Shown here: in pieces, positions 1 through 11,808 of the stretch | Layout: each line of letters starts with the position of its first letter | How positions within the stretch are numbered: the first letter of the stretch is position 1 | Assembly: GCA_008931825.1 (NCBI GenBank) | Contig: QXVZ01025899.1 | Span: 1-35,540 of the forward strand | Length of the DNA stretch: 35,540 nt | Origin: Phallusia fumigata | Taxonomy: Eukaryota > Chordata > Ascidiacea > Phlebobranchia > Ascidiidae | Reading direction: 5' to 3' | Program-made: the position numbers and the translations under genes | Notes under the pieces: generated by a model | What the model saw: only the letters and a program-made list of their open reading frames with translations | The model's database searches: none | Told to the model about the DNA's origin: nothing

Positions 1-3000
1 ACATAGGTAAGCAAGATTCTAACGTATTGTGTGGTATTTGTGCAGAGTAATAGACAATAATAGGAACGGACTTTAAGACTAGCTTAGTTAAAAACTTAAC
101 TGCCAGGGAATTTGTGTTGAGTGAATACATGTTATTGCAAACGTTTCGTCAATCGCGTTGTCATCATCACTGCATAATGACGAGATGCTTAAAATCGTGC
201 ATTATATGCACAAATGAGGTAAAGACAATCATATTCAACACTGTTTTTTTGTAACTAATTTACAGGAATCATGAACTCTATTGCGCTGATCGGTCCCATG
301 CTTGGGTATGTTATGGGCGCCGTGTTTCTGAAAGTATGGGTCGATGTGGGCTGGGTGGACACAGGTAAAGAGATTTACATGCGTTTTTTGTTGTTGAAAT
401 TTACCACCGACTCTTCGCCATCAGACACTGTTACAATCAACCCGCGGCATACGGCCTGGGTCGGTGCATGGTGGCTCGGGTACGTGATCGCAGTTTTCTT
501 GATGATCGGAGCCAGTTTGCCCTTGTGGTTTTATCCGAAGGCAATAGAAAAAGAAAAGGAAGATGGCAAGGTAAAATATTAATATTTTTTGCCGAAGGCA
601 ATAGAAAAAGAAAATTAGTTATTTCCGCCGGCCACAAATTTCTCATTTGGGACCCTTTGGAGGGTACGTAGGTATATAGCGGATTACGCCAGACCATGTA
701 TAAAGCTCCAAACAAAAGATGTTGTAATATGGCTTTAGTTTAAACTAAAATGATTTTTTTGACAGCTTTACAAAAAAAATTTGATTTTTAAAATGCATAC
801 GTGTCAATACACGTTGCCACCAACTATATAGCAAATAAAGTTTTGTGGTTTAAGGCGCCTGTACAGGTTTCCGATGCTACAACTGCATCACACTGCAAAC
901 ACTTGGTCATAGTTTTAGCGGATTAGCGTCCTATAGTTGCCATATACAAAGATACCACATACGTGCATTATTTGCTACCATATCCCTGTCAACATGCTAC
1001 TCAAACAAAAATACGGCCTTTTTGCGTGTTGTACAGCGTTGCATGTGTTAAAACATATAATGCCGTCTCAGGCGATATTAAATGGCTGTTTAACATGTTT
1101 TTAACAGCTTTAGTATCAGCACAACACTTACCATACAAAGCCACGACTGTATTGGAACATTATTTGTAGAACTTATGCTACCGCACATGTTCTAGTGCAG
1201 TGATCCCTAACCTTTTTCGTTGTCGGTGCCCCTTTGAAATCATCGTTTCCAGGAAAGTAATTTTGTTTTCATGTTCAAACAACAAACCATTCTTGGGTAC
1301 GAGCATAGAACCCTTGCTATACACTGATAATGACAACAGATTGTCTGAACATGTGCAACAAAATGTATTCACTTTATGTATGTAGTTCTCTAGCTGTTAC
1401 GTTTTTAATTAACCTGTCCCAGTGCTTTCCGATATGTTTCAGTAAAACTACACGCTTGCACCATCTATGGTTGTATGACTAGCCACATTAACTTATTGAT
1501 AAGTCGGCCAATAAAACTTCATTTTTGTCCTTTTACTCAGACCAATGAAACAGTCCAATCGCCAGCACTTCAGGAAAGCGAAAAGGATTCGGATGTTAAG
1601 GCATCTTACAAACAAAACGCTGTCACAAAGGAACTGAGGTGACATTTCTATGCCATGAGCCCGAATCTAGATTTACTTGAATGCAAAAAAAAACTATTTT
1701 CCCAGAGGAATGTTGTCTGCACTAAAGAAACTTATGCACAACACGCGGTTTGTCCTAGTTGTATCATCCATCACTTGCGAATGGTTCAAAATCTCATCAG
1801 TGTCCACTTTTATTGTTAAATACCTTGAAGTGGGATTTGGTAAATCAGCTGCAGCGAGCAGCTTTCTCATCGGTAAGTTTGATTGTAGTGGTTTTTAATC
1901 ATGTATAAACGACATGTTACAAAAAGGCATGTTTTAGTATTTTCTTGTTAACCAATCTCTTTATTTTCAACAAAATTGATTTTTACGGTAAAAAAGAAAT
2001 TAAAGAGAAAAACTGTGGTGGCAAAATCAACAATAATTTGAAATATCTCGAAATGTGAGAGAACAGTCTTAAATGCTGACAGAATCAGTCGGTATAATAC
2101 AAAAGGAATATATATTCAAATCTATTTGTATAAGGAACTGACGATGCCAATGTAGGCGAAATACATATTCCTTTTGTATTATACCGAATGATTCTGTCAG
2201 CATTTGAGACTGTTCTCTCAAATTTCGAGATTATCATTAATTTGTACAGTGATCGTTGGTAAACATGGCGGCTGTTGGAGGTTTAGATATTGCTTATCCA
2301 GGACATTCTAATTTGAAACATCATTTTAGGCTAAAAAACAAACACTAAACAATTTAGTGATTTATCCCAAGCTACCAGTTGAAACAAACAACGTTTTTTG
2401 TTTCTCTGTAAGTGATCATCTCCTTTGTAAGGTGCTGTCAACCTGCCGTTTTTGGTACTCGGGACCATTACCGGAAGCTTTATAGTGAAGCACTGGAAAC
2501 TGGGAAGAGTTGACATAGTAAGATTGATTCTAGTAGTTTACTTTCTCACCCTGGCAGTCTTCTTCGGATTCTTGGCAGTCGGGTGTGAATCAATTGACAT
2601 GGGCGGCTTGACTGTCCCCTACCCAACCAGGTAGGGTCATAATTCCCGTTTGGTAAAAACAAGACTTTTACTATTGCCACAAACGCAGTAAATCAGGAAT
2701 TCTGGAGAAAACGCCGGTCAGTGAGTGCAACGCGGCTTGCAACTGTGATGAGAACGTTTACACACCCGTGTGTGGACCTGGGCAGATCTCCTACGTGTCG
2801 CCTTGTTTTGCCGGATGTTCCGACTCTGTCGAAGAGGGAGGCAGAATTGTGGTTAGTTGCGACAAAACAACTTATATCAATGTTGGGTAGGATCTGCGCA
2901 GTCAGAACGTTACAGGTAATTTCACGAGTGTTTGCCGAAAGAAACTAATGTTGTCTGTGCATTAGCAAGATCTGTGTGCTGTTCCTGCACACAACTTCAA

Positions 3001-4635
3001 TGGATCTTTAATTAAATGTTTTGGCAAGTTGTAATGCTATTTAAAAACTTATTGGTAGAAAAAAACGTATCCAAAGTTTTCCAGTAAATTTAAAGGACGT
3101 CGTTGTTATCTGCATAGCCTAAACAAGGGTCTGGAAAAGTACTGCTGCGCATGAAATGCACAACATTACGGACAGGTCAAAAAAACGGCTATTGTTACAA
3201 AATGTGTGGCAATTTTTAAGAAAGTTTGACGTCATATTATGGTTGAATGTGGAATATATTTCGCAAAATAATGGCGAAGTAATCTTAAGGGAATTCCTAT
3301 GCATAAATCTTTTGATGGTTTTGACTTTTGGTGCTATATACTTTGACAAAAATCTGATGTGGGCCACATTAAATAGTCTAGCAGGCCCCATGTGACCCGC
3401 GGTGCACAGGTTCCCTACCCCTGGCCTAAACGGATTATTGTTTTTGCCAGAACTACACGTCGTGTGCATGTGTTTCAAATTTACCTGAAGATCAAGTGGT
3501 TTCAATTGGCCGCTGCTACACCAGCAAATGTGAAGGCCTTGCAGAGGTTGTCATTGCACTGAAAACCTTCATGAACTTCATAGCGGGGGTCGCCGCCACA
3601 CCGTTGTTTGTCCTTCTCATGAGGTTCGGCGTTAATTTCAATTGTATGTCTGTTGCACAAAGTCATGAAAGGAATACATTGATACAAAATGAATTGATAC
3701 TGAAAAGCAATTTCAGACTTTGTTTTTATTTTTTTAGTCAATAAAAACACCGTTTTACAGGTTTTCTAAAACACATTTTGATTCCAAAAACAAACTCTGG
3801 AATCACTGTTCAGCATCAATGCTTTGAAATAAGTTTAATTCCATACAGTTTAGGAATGATTTTTGTTCTATACCCCATTGAAGCTGACATTAACTTTCAG
3901 GCGACTAAGCCAAATTTTGATGTTTTGTTTGTGTGGACCACCAGAGTAAACTTGCCATATTAACTGTAACAGATCTCTAACACCGGCGGATAAAGCGTTC
4001 GGTATCGGAATCTGCTTTTTCGTCAGTCGTTTGGTTGGATGGATCCCTGCTCCAATCCTGGTCGGTTTCGCAATTGACAAATCCTGTTTGTTTTGGACAG
4101 AGGCGGATTGCGGTGGTCGGTCATACTGCAGGGTAAGCATGCGTTACGTTGCCAAGTGCAGCGTTCAGACGGCTAGTAAATTCTGTTACAACTGTGTACG
4201 GTGCGTGACACGTACGTTGTCACGTCGGGCGTGATTTTTGCTGTGCGTAATGTACCGGACCAACGTACTGTACTGCCATCTATTAATAAGGAAAGGAAAC
4301 GGTATGGAACGTATTGAATTGTGCGTACCACATACCACTGTTGCGAAGCGGGTACCTTACCATACAATTCACAGTGCTGCCATCCTTGCCAAAGTCTATT
4401 TTGCTGTGTTTTTCAGCTTTTCGACAACGATCTTTACCGCAGAAGTTACGCTGGAATTCTCATTGCCGTTAAGTTTGTATCGACGTGCTTTATGTTGTAC
4501 CTCTATCGGGTGGTCTGTCGCAGCGCCAAGGAGGAAAAACGCAAGGAGGAAGAACAAAAGTCTGACGCGGAACGCCAAACTCTCACCCCTAACGGCCACG
4601 AAGCAGTGGACAAGGACAAAGAAACAGTTGTGTGA
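1..4635 (+). CDS. SLCO: SLCO/OATP transporter 1, 5' end outside window
   Basis: Partial gene for a 12-TM organic anion transporting polypeptide, a plasma-membrane carrier of amphipathic organic anions. Exons: 1-6 (end of exon 4, reading YIG), 266-364, 425-570, 1541-1638, 1706-1872, 2432-2630, 2689-2851, 3451-3623, 3973-4132, 4417-4635 (TGA). All junctions are GT-AG and in phase. Seen: the family signature HTAWVGAWWLGY in exon 6 (usual family form HPAWVGAWW), TM7 with CEWFKIS and FGKSAAAS, a Cys-rich Kazal-like loop in exon 10, and TM11 with GWIPAPILVGFAID. The C-terminus is acidic/basic and ends ETVV, a class I PDZ ligand pattern. Exon 7 encodes the variable cytoplasmic loop. Closest relative in the window is the next copy. 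Exons 1-3 and most of exon 4 must lie upstream. Substrate cannot be inferred. Confidence 0.93.
80..175 (-). repeat. dispersed intronic repeat, copy A
   Basis: The reverse complement of this stretch matches 11984-12065 with scattered substitutions. Shared landmarks are gatgacaac, cgattg, gaaacgtttgca and ctggcagtta followed by gtttttaa. A rearranged relative lies at 6040-6140. The family is not identified; it looks like the end of a transposable element. Confidence 0.5.
535..614 (+). repeat. 23-bp direct repeat spanning exon 6 end and intron
   Basis: The last coding bases of exon 6 (535-557, starting ccgaaggcaatag) recur identically at 592-614 in the intron, 21 bases past the donor at 571. 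The intronic copy lacks a donor. It looks like a small local duplication. Confidence 0.75.
2040..2235. mobile_element. foldback (palindromic) MITE in transporter 1 intron
   Basis: Two arms of about 75 bases, 2040-2115 and 2160-2235, are reverse complements with few mismatches (shared: gagagaacagtct, aatgctgacagaatca, ggtataatacaaaaggaata), separated by about 45 bases. Flanks aataattt (2032-2039) and attaattt (2236-2243) match at 7 of 8 positions, consistent with a decayed 8-bp target duplication. No ORF. A long hairpin RNA from the same arms is an alternative reading. Confidence 0.7.
2689..2851 (+). other. Kazal-like loop exon of transporter 1
   Basis: This 163-base exon encodes the Cys-rich extracellular loop between TM9 and TM10: SECNAACNCDENVYTPVCGP, then further Cys residues in SPCFAGC. 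Together with CACV and GRCYTSKC of the next exon it forms the Kazal-like loop known from OATPs. The acceptor at 2686-2688 is fixed by phase: the preceding exon ends in AG and the first T completes a Ser codon. Its nucleotide match to the corresponding exon of copy 2 (9771-9933) is unusually high. Confidence 0.85.
3125..3423. mobile_element. hAT-type MITE with perfect 8-bp target duplication
   Basis: A 299-base element bounded by identical 8-bp direct repeats gcctaaac (3117-3124 and 3424-3431). Its right end, read in reverse complement, is caggggtagggaacctg, a typical hAT terminal sequence; the left end aagggtctggaaaagtactg is a degraded counterpart. No transposase is present. It lies 27 bases upstream of the exon 11 acceptor of transporter 1. 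The equivalent intron of copy 2 is only 73 bases long, so the element accounts for much of this intron's extra length. Confidence 0.75.
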
Positions 4636-5864
4636 ATGATTCGATGTTGGTATTTGTTATTATTGTTGTTTTTGTCATTGCAACCACACCGAATTTTTTT
4701 TTCGCAACAATACGTTTGTCGCCCTATGCATAAATCGACAAAGTTGCAACAAAACCAATTTCCAAACATGTTTTGTCTTTGTCCGTTTGGGGTATGAAGA
4801 GAAATCTGCTCTTTATAACAACCGTGGCAGGGGTGGGCGAACTTAATCAATGGAAGAGTCACCTGCGGAAAACTACAAACACCAGCGAGTCGCAAAATCA
4901 GTTAACAGTAGTGTCAATGCAGGTACAATAAACAATACAGAAGACAATATTTATCAATATTTGGTTTTTGTTTGATTTCCCAGTGTTTTAAAATCTGGAC
5001 AATGTGTTGTTAAAGCTGTGTGAGGTAATAACTCTATCAATTTGGGATACTATTATTCAGCTAGAAGAGCCACAAAAACATGTCGTCAAGCCACATGCGG
5101 TTTGAGAGCCGCGGTTGCCCACCGTTTGTATAGACAGATGACTGACTCAATATAGATACATAAAGATATCACACAAATACCAAACAAATTTCAGCACTGG
5201 TACGTGCTGATCAAAGCTTAATTGCACCTACAAACATGTACAAATTGTGCTGAAGGTACAGGAAAATAGTAAATAACATGTCATGTTCAGGTGTTAAGAA
5301 TGGTAAATAGCTTCGGCATAATAAATGTGTATGTGCTAAATACACTGTTGTTGCCAGGCATGGTATTTAGAAATTTTGCTCTTTTGACTGCAATCAGGCG
5401 ACGTTTCGGGGTCTAATTTGAGACGTCTTCCTCGGGACAATTATTTGAAACCAAGTCCTTCCGGCGTCATAGCGCTGTGGGAAACAGAAAACCGCTTTGC
5501 CATAATTTGTCCACCAAACGGCGTAAGACGTGATGGCAACAGGTCACAAAGGTTCGCAACAGCCAAAAAACACCTAGACAAACAAATCAGCCGATCAAAA
5601 TTGTGGAGCAAAGGTCGAGGAGAGTCCTGTCACCGAGCATCGCCAAACCGCAGACACAACTACTGGTCAATAAGAGAAAATTAATTTTTAACCCGACTCA
5701 AGTGTCAAAACGGGACGCACAAAATCATGTGGACCAATCTAGTTGACACCTTTACGATGAAGTCGACTGGTTAGTTTACTCGTTCTGCAGCCGCTGTACC
5801 ATTTTCGAAGTGCAAACAGTGCAGTAGTCGTTGAGAAGGTGCAACGTCGCGGCGTCAAGACACC
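4636..5864. other. intergenic region, transporter 1 to transporter 2
   Basis: 3' UTR and downstream of copy 1 (AATAAA near 4927), followed by the promoter and 5' UTR region of copy 2. No convincing gene. An 88-codon open frame at 5418-5684 has no recognisable domain. The stretch around 5398-5440 (gacgtttcgg ... gagacgtcttcctcgggac) resembles a transposable-element end, but no element could be delimited. Confidence 0.6.
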
Positions 5865-8800
5865 ATGAGAACCAAAAGCTGCTTTTTCTCACCGCGGACT
5901 TTCGCCATATGGATTGGCTTGATCGTGTTCACGCAGGTAAACCGGACCTTTTAAACATAGCCAATACGTAGACTAATTGTCCAAAAATAACACTTGAAAA
6001 ACGTTTAGTTTTAAACATATTATCTAGAGTGTTTGCATACATAGTGAATACAATATCATGCCGACGTTTCAACCATCGCTGTGTTCATTCTCAATGCGAA
6101 AATTGCTCTATATACAATCTCTCTGGCAGTAATGTTTTTAATTATGCTTCTCTTTAAGTCTCTGTATCTTGTGCAATCCTTTAAAACGCTGCTCCCAAAT
6201 TTACATTCATTTAGGCTTATAGTTGGAAATATGTTTATTTTTTGGTTATGACTGGGGCGCACTATCTAACTCATTAAAAGAAATAATACACTGTCCCAGG
6301 TCTTTTTGACGCAATCAAATATGGCAGCAAGAAGAGTTATCGAATATGTCAGCACGGCTATAAACCAAGGCCATAAAACGCGTATTGGCATTTAAAACAA
6401 TGAACGCTTATTACCTTCGCCTGCGGCTTGACTAGACAATTTCATGTTTTTCTTTAACCTCACATATATCGACTGAGCCTGACCTAACCATTTTGTCTTG
6501 TAGATATACAATGGAGCTTACACAAAAAGTGTCCTCAGCACCATTGAACGAAGGTTTCAGCTTTCAAGCACAATATCAGCAGTGATCGCAACCGGTTCAC
6601 AAATTGGAAACTTGACTGTTATGTTGTTCGTGAGTTACTTTGGGCAACGGTATCACAGGTGAAAATTACACAACTCGCCATCTACGTTTCTCTTACGTGT
6701 AGCAGACTGTTGCACTGTGCTTCTCGAATCGACAAACAAAGTCGAACTGACGTTTAAACAGGTTTGAGCGTACAAACAAACCGCACATGCTCCATGACAA
6801 ATAGACTTAGCATAGTCTTACTATAAGGCCACTATTGCCAAGCGGGCCAAATTTGCGTTCGTATGTGCTGGTACTGATATCTGAACCTATATTTGACATT
6901 TTAACTTTGAGTTTCTTGTGCATCTACAGACCAAGACTCATAGCTTCTGGCTGTTTGCTGATGATATTTGGCTATTTACTCTCATCACTGCCACAGTTTA
7001 TAGGAGAGCGATATCAATTTGATGACATCTCGGTCAACGTTACAACTGAGGACGGCGTTGATCTCGTCACCTGCAATGCACAGTAACAAAATATGATGAT
7101 TTTACTTTGAACCTGGCCCGTAGCTTTCATGGCATTGCGTTACCTGCAGCTCAGAAATTTTGTAAATCCATGTCTACCCAATGTTGATCACCTAAGGTTC
7201 CTGCATAAACCAAAATTACAGCCAAAAATATTTTCCTGTGACAAAATGTTTTAATTCAATTTTAAAATAACTATAAGGCACATCCATTAATTTGAGAATG
7301 CGGTTGGTTTGTTGCAGAGACAAAAATGTAACTGCACTTGACTGCAAAAATGATACAACGTCGGGAGAAACTTCAAATACCTACATACTCGTTATGTTCG
7401 GGATTATGATTTGTGGCATAGGAGGTTCCGCTATTCAGCCTCTTGGCTTTTCCTATGTTGATGATCATGCAACAGAGCACAACTCTGCGGTTTACGTCGG
7501 TAAGTTCATGAACGTTTTACAGTGCAATAGCGATCGGGTCGCATGAGTACGTTAGATGAGACACGGGGTTCGAACCCCCGACGATTTTGAGAGCGAATCC
7601 CGATCAGCTTTTTGAGAATTAATCAAACTTTATAAGAAACGCCAATAAGGCGCCTTCCAGGGATCAAAGTAGCTTATATAAATGTATTACACAATAACGT
7701 TTGATATTCATTATTTATCGGGTATACTTTACCCACATAACCAAGAACGTGACATTTTTCAGGGATTATAAACTCCATCGGGCTGATCGGTCCAATGCTT
7801 GGATATCTGTCAGGAGCCTTTTTTCTGAAAATGTGGGTCGACATAGGTTGGACGGACGCAGGTAAAGTTGCTTACATACGAGTATTGGGAATATTCATGA
7901 ACCGGTAAAACCTAATTTTTCTTTCTGCAAAATCGCATTGACAGTTTACGGCATGAATGGGACAATTCGTAACGATGAATTGTGTTTTTTAGGCACAATT
8001 ACAATCCAGCCACGTCATCCCGCCTGGGTGGGGGCGTGGTGGCTTGGATTCGTTGTCGCTGCCGTTTTGATGATTTGTTCGAGTTTACCTGTGTGGTTCT
8101 ACCCTAAGGAGATGGAAAAAGAAAAGGAAGATGACAAGGTGAACCAGCAAGAGTGGTGTAAACATGTGAACGTCACATTAGCCGCACCTTGGCGCCATCT
8201 AGGGTGGCACAAAATTGAACCTATTGTTGTGGAACAGGCATATGACGTCACTAACCTAATTTTAATCGCCAGAAAAGTAACAAGAATTATACATCGACAC
8301 GATGCTTAAAAATGCGTTTTGTATTTACCTCTACTAAACGTTTCTTTATTTGGCAAAATAGAGAAAAAGAGACTGTCACCTAACTGCTTGTAAAAACCTG
8401 GAGTAACTAATGGAAGTAACTTTTTTAGACATAAGCTTAAGATGCATTAAATCGTGTAGTAAACACCTCAACAACAAGAATGCTGAGAATTGACGTCAAA
8501 GTTGCATGTGTGCACTGCTGTACACTTGCAAGCACTTCCGAACCAACAAACAGTGCAAACAAAAATGTCACATTCAGTCATGTCTACAAATATGGGGATG
8601 CGATAAGTTCTATCACGCAACCGCTTAAATTCCTTGACCTAGTTGTAATGATTTATGCATATGGGCGTTGGCCGTAACGATACATATGATTAGATTGTTT
8701 GGGGCATGTTTCACCACTTTTTGTATGACAATAGGCAATAACTATCACTCCAAATATTGGCACACCGCTCTACGTTTTCTGATTTTTATCTATCAATGTT

Positions 8801-10703
8801 TACTTCGAAAGACAGTCAAGATATTTTGTAACTATTGGAAGTTTATTGGATTATTTGAAACACCTAGCGCAAATTGACATCCAAACATTCAAAAGGTGTT
8901 GAATTATTTTTGAATAACACAAACAAATATTTTTATGCATATAAACGATCTTAATTAATTTGTGATAATTCTAATGCCTGAATCTACTTGGAAAAGGATG
9001 AAGATGTGCAGACGCAGACCCTCCAGGACAATGACATTGAGTTTAACTTGAAAACATCCCATAAACATAACATTGTTGTGAAGGAAATGAGGTATCGTAG
9101 ACTTGTTTGTTTTCAAGTGATTTACATAACAGAACCGGATAAAACATTAAACGTTGGGAACACTTTAAAATACGCTCAAGCATCTTTGAAATGTTATATT
9201 GGATTCAGTAAACAAGTCAGTCAACATACTTTTTTGCAGCGGATTTTGGACCGCTTTGAAGAAAATTTTCAGAAACAAGCGATTTCTGCTGGTGGTAGCT
9301 TCATGGACCTGCGAATGGTTCAAAATCTCATCCGCGTCAACTTTTATTGTAAAATACCTCGAAGTGGCGTTTGGTAAATCGGCAGCAGCGAGCAGTTTTC
9401 TAGTCGGTAAGAATTTACAAAGGCCAGTTGGTGGGTTTTATTTTCTTACGTGTAAACTTTGATTTGGTGCCTGATGCTAACCAACTTGTATTTACTGCGG
9501 TTGCATATGTATTGTAGGTGTTGCCAATCTTCCCTTGCTGGTTCTTGGAACCATTTTAGGAAGTTTCATTATAAAGCGTTGGAAACTCGACCAGGTTGCC
9601 ATTGTTCGCTTGGTCCTGGCGGTGTACATCGCCAGCCTTGTAGCCTTCGTTGGTTTTATAGTAATCGGATGTGGGTCTATTGACATGGCTGGTCTGACTG
9701 TTCCTTACCCAACCAGGTAAGTCGTTGTCAAATTAAACATGATCGGTTTTCTTCTTACACTTGGTTAAAGTGAGACAGGGATGCTTGAGAAAACGCCGCT
9801 CAGTGAGTGCAACGCGGCTTGCGACTGTGATAAGAACGTTTACACACCCGTGTGTGGACCTGGGCAGATTTCCTACGTGTCGCCTTGTTTTGCCGGGTGT
9901 TCCGACTCTGTCGAAGAGGAAGGCAGTATTGCGGTTTGTTTAAAAAACATGACATTCACAGTGCGGACACTTGGTGTGCAATAACGTAACTCAATTTTTT
10001 TTTCAGAATTACACGTCGTGTTCGTGCGTTTCAAATTCACCCGAAGACCAAGTGGTTTCCATTGGTCGCTGTTACGCGAGCAAGTGTGAAAACCTTGCCG
10101 ATGTGGTAATCGCACTGAAGGCGTTTACAAACTTTATAGCTGGGATTGCTGCGACGCCGCTGTTTGTCCTACTCATGAGGTAGCCTTTACAAGACCGACA
10201 CGTTCAAATGCTAATCGGAAAAGTTTATAGTACTAAATAACTGTTTTTTACTGTTGCATAAAGGTCTCTTGGGCCAGAGGAGAAATCGTTTGGAATTGGA
10301 ATCGCTTTCTTCATCTGTCGCTTGGCTGGATGGATTCCAGCACCCATACTCGTTGGATTTGCCATCGATGAAACTTGTTTGTTTTGGACCGAAGCGGACT
10401 GCAGTGGTCGCTCGTATTGCAGGGTGAGTCCAGTGTACACAGGTTTGACGCAATTACTGGAATCCATTTATGTGTTCTAATTGTTTTGTCCAGCTTTTCG
10501 ACAACGATTTGTACCGCCTGTGTTTCGGTGGGATCCTGATCGCCATTAAGTTCGTATCGACTGTGATCATGATATATTTGTACCGGGTGCTGTGTCGCAA
10601 AGCCAGAAAAGATGAGCGAAAGAAGCGAGAAAAAGACGTAGATAAACTTCTCCTTTCTAACAGAAACGATGACGAAAAAAGGGACCTAGAAACCGTCATT
10701 TAA
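5865..10703 (+). CDS. SLCO: SLCO/OATP transporter 2, complete
   Basis: Complete 657 aa organic anion transporter, within the usual family length. Coding exons: 5865-5936, 6504-6658, 6930-7082, 7318-7499, 7763-7861, 7993-8138, 8997-9091, 9240-9406, 9518-9716, 9771-9933, 10007-10179, 10264-10423, 10494-10703 (TAA). The sum is 1974 nt and every phase agrees. The start is MRTKSCFFSPRTF, matched by the start of copy 3. Seen: STIERRFQLSS after TM1; TM2-TM4 in exons 2-4; PRHPAWVGAWWLGF in exon 6; a cytoplasmic loop in exon 7; TM7 in exon 8; TM8-9 in exon 9; Kazal-like loop in exon 10; TM10-12 in exons 11-13. The C-terminus is ETVI, a possible PDZ ligand. AATAAA lies at 10859-10864. Assignment to a named SLCO subfamily needs a phylogeny. 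Confidence 0.95.
6040..6140 (+). repeat. dispersed intronic repeat, rearranged copy B
   Basis: In intron 1 of transporter 2. It carries gtgaataca and gacgtttcaacc in the orientation of copy A, but ctctggcagtaatgttttta in the orientation of the copy at 11984-12065. This suggests an inverted or foldback version of the same element. Confidence 0.4.
7528..7580 (+). repeat. tRNA-like SINE head fragment
   Basis: ggttcgaaccc at 7567-7577 is a strong polymerase III B-box, inside ggggttcgaaccccc, which would form a T-arm stem-loop. A weak A-box (tagcgatcggg, one mismatch) lies 39 bases upstream at 7528-7538. No cloverleaf could be drawn for a functional tRNA, so a tRNA-derived SINE remnant is more likely. 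It starts 28 bases after the exon 4 donor of transporter 2. Confidence 0.4.
8139..8996. other. long intron 6 of transporter 2, no gene seen
   Basis: An intron of 858 bases between the exon ending EKEKEDDK and the variable cytoplasmic-loop exon. Open frames at 8480-8877 lack homology and splice logic. AT-rich, nothing else recognised. Confidence 0.6.
9771..9933 (+). other. Kazal-like loop exon of transporter 2
   Basis: Equivalent of the exon at 2689-2851. It encodes SETGMLEKTPLSECNAACDC and continues through PVCGPGQISYVSPC. The nearer-looking acceptor at 9776-9778 would shift the frame into a stop (GAT GCT TGA), so the AG at 9769-9770 is chosen; it keeps the phase of the two sister genes. About 9 substitutions in roughly 150 aligned bases separate it from copy 1. 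Confidence 0.85.
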
Positions 10704-11808
10704 TTTAAAATATAGTTGCTCTGTTGTTCGTTTTTATTGTTGATTTATATGGTGTTGAAACACCTTGCGCCGCGCTTACAAAAAATATCAAATGGTTCGC
10801 CAATGATGGTTTTCTCTTTAAAACTGCATTTTACAATAATGGTCTTTGTTCGTCACAAAATAAAGTTGAACGACGGAAGCAAATGTACATTGGTCCTATT
10901 TCTGACATGTTGTGATACTGTTTTTGATGAAAATGGCTCCTAACCAAGGTGGGCTAAATTCATCGGAGCAAGTTTTCTTGACAATAGTACAGAAGCAATT
11001 TAGGCCCTGCAAGCATGAATATAGAGGGATGGGTGTTTGGTGATGGGGGGTCAGCAGGAACACTGTACCGGGGAGCACTAGAACTACGGAGGAACACATG
11101 ATCGAATGACCTTTTAAATAAGCGTTCACATGTATTAAATTCAAATGGGTGTTTGTTAAATGTTATTCAGTCTCATTTGTATTTTTACTTTCGAATGATT
11201 TTGCAAGTATTGGGGTCACCAAATAGGTTTATAACGCCCTGAACAATTTTAGAGGTTCTGCCTACAAAACATTACACACTTCTGTTTTTTATGGCGTAAA
11301 ACTGTGTCATTGTTGACCCAAAGATAAGTGACGTCGGTAAATTACGAGCGTCATTGCCTCGGACGTGGAAAAAAATGTATTTTTTTGGTGTGCGACGTTT
11401 CCAATAGTCGGTGGACAAAGCCTCAAGCAAACATGTTTTGCAGGTGGTTTGACAAAGGTTGCATATAAGTTCGAGAAGAAGTTGCTCAAAACAATTAGGA
11501 AAGCGTAGTGCGAGTATGCCTGACCAAATCATTAGGCGAAGTCATCTGATTTGAAAACGTAGAATATTTGCTTAGCTTTATTTAAAGCGGGCATGCAGTC
11601 GATAAGTTCCTTGATTAATTTTTAACTGATGTAGGTGGCTTGATGGCAACTGTCTGATCGTAGTTTTAGAAAGTACTTTGCAACGCGCCGTCGCATCGGC
11701 ATAACGCTGTTACATTTTTTTCAGAGTGTTAGCCAGATCGCAGTTTTACAGAACTGCATAGCCTGTATAAGTTTAGTCTAAATTTGACCGAGTAGTTTGA
11801 AAACAAAT
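10704..11808. other. intergenic region, transporter 2 to transporter 3
   Basis: 3' UTR of copy 2 with AATAAA at 10859-10864, then about 940 bases of spacer and the putative promoter and 5' UTR of copy 3. Short opposite-strand frames at 10896-11144 and 11272-11532 look random. No repeat recognised. Confidence 0.6.

Noticed and set aside
1198..1400. cagtgatccctaaccttttt as the left end of a hAT element
   Set aside because: No matching right end or target duplication was found, so the element could not be delimited.
5418..5684. 88-codon open frame between transporters 1 and 2
   Set aside because: No recognisable domain, no splice partners, and it adjoins repeat-like sequence; probably chance or transposon debris.
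9776..9780. cag at 9776-9778 as acceptor of transporter 2 exon 10
   Set aside because: It would read GAT GCT TGA; the AG at 9769-9770 keeps the frame and gives the same exon length as copy 1.
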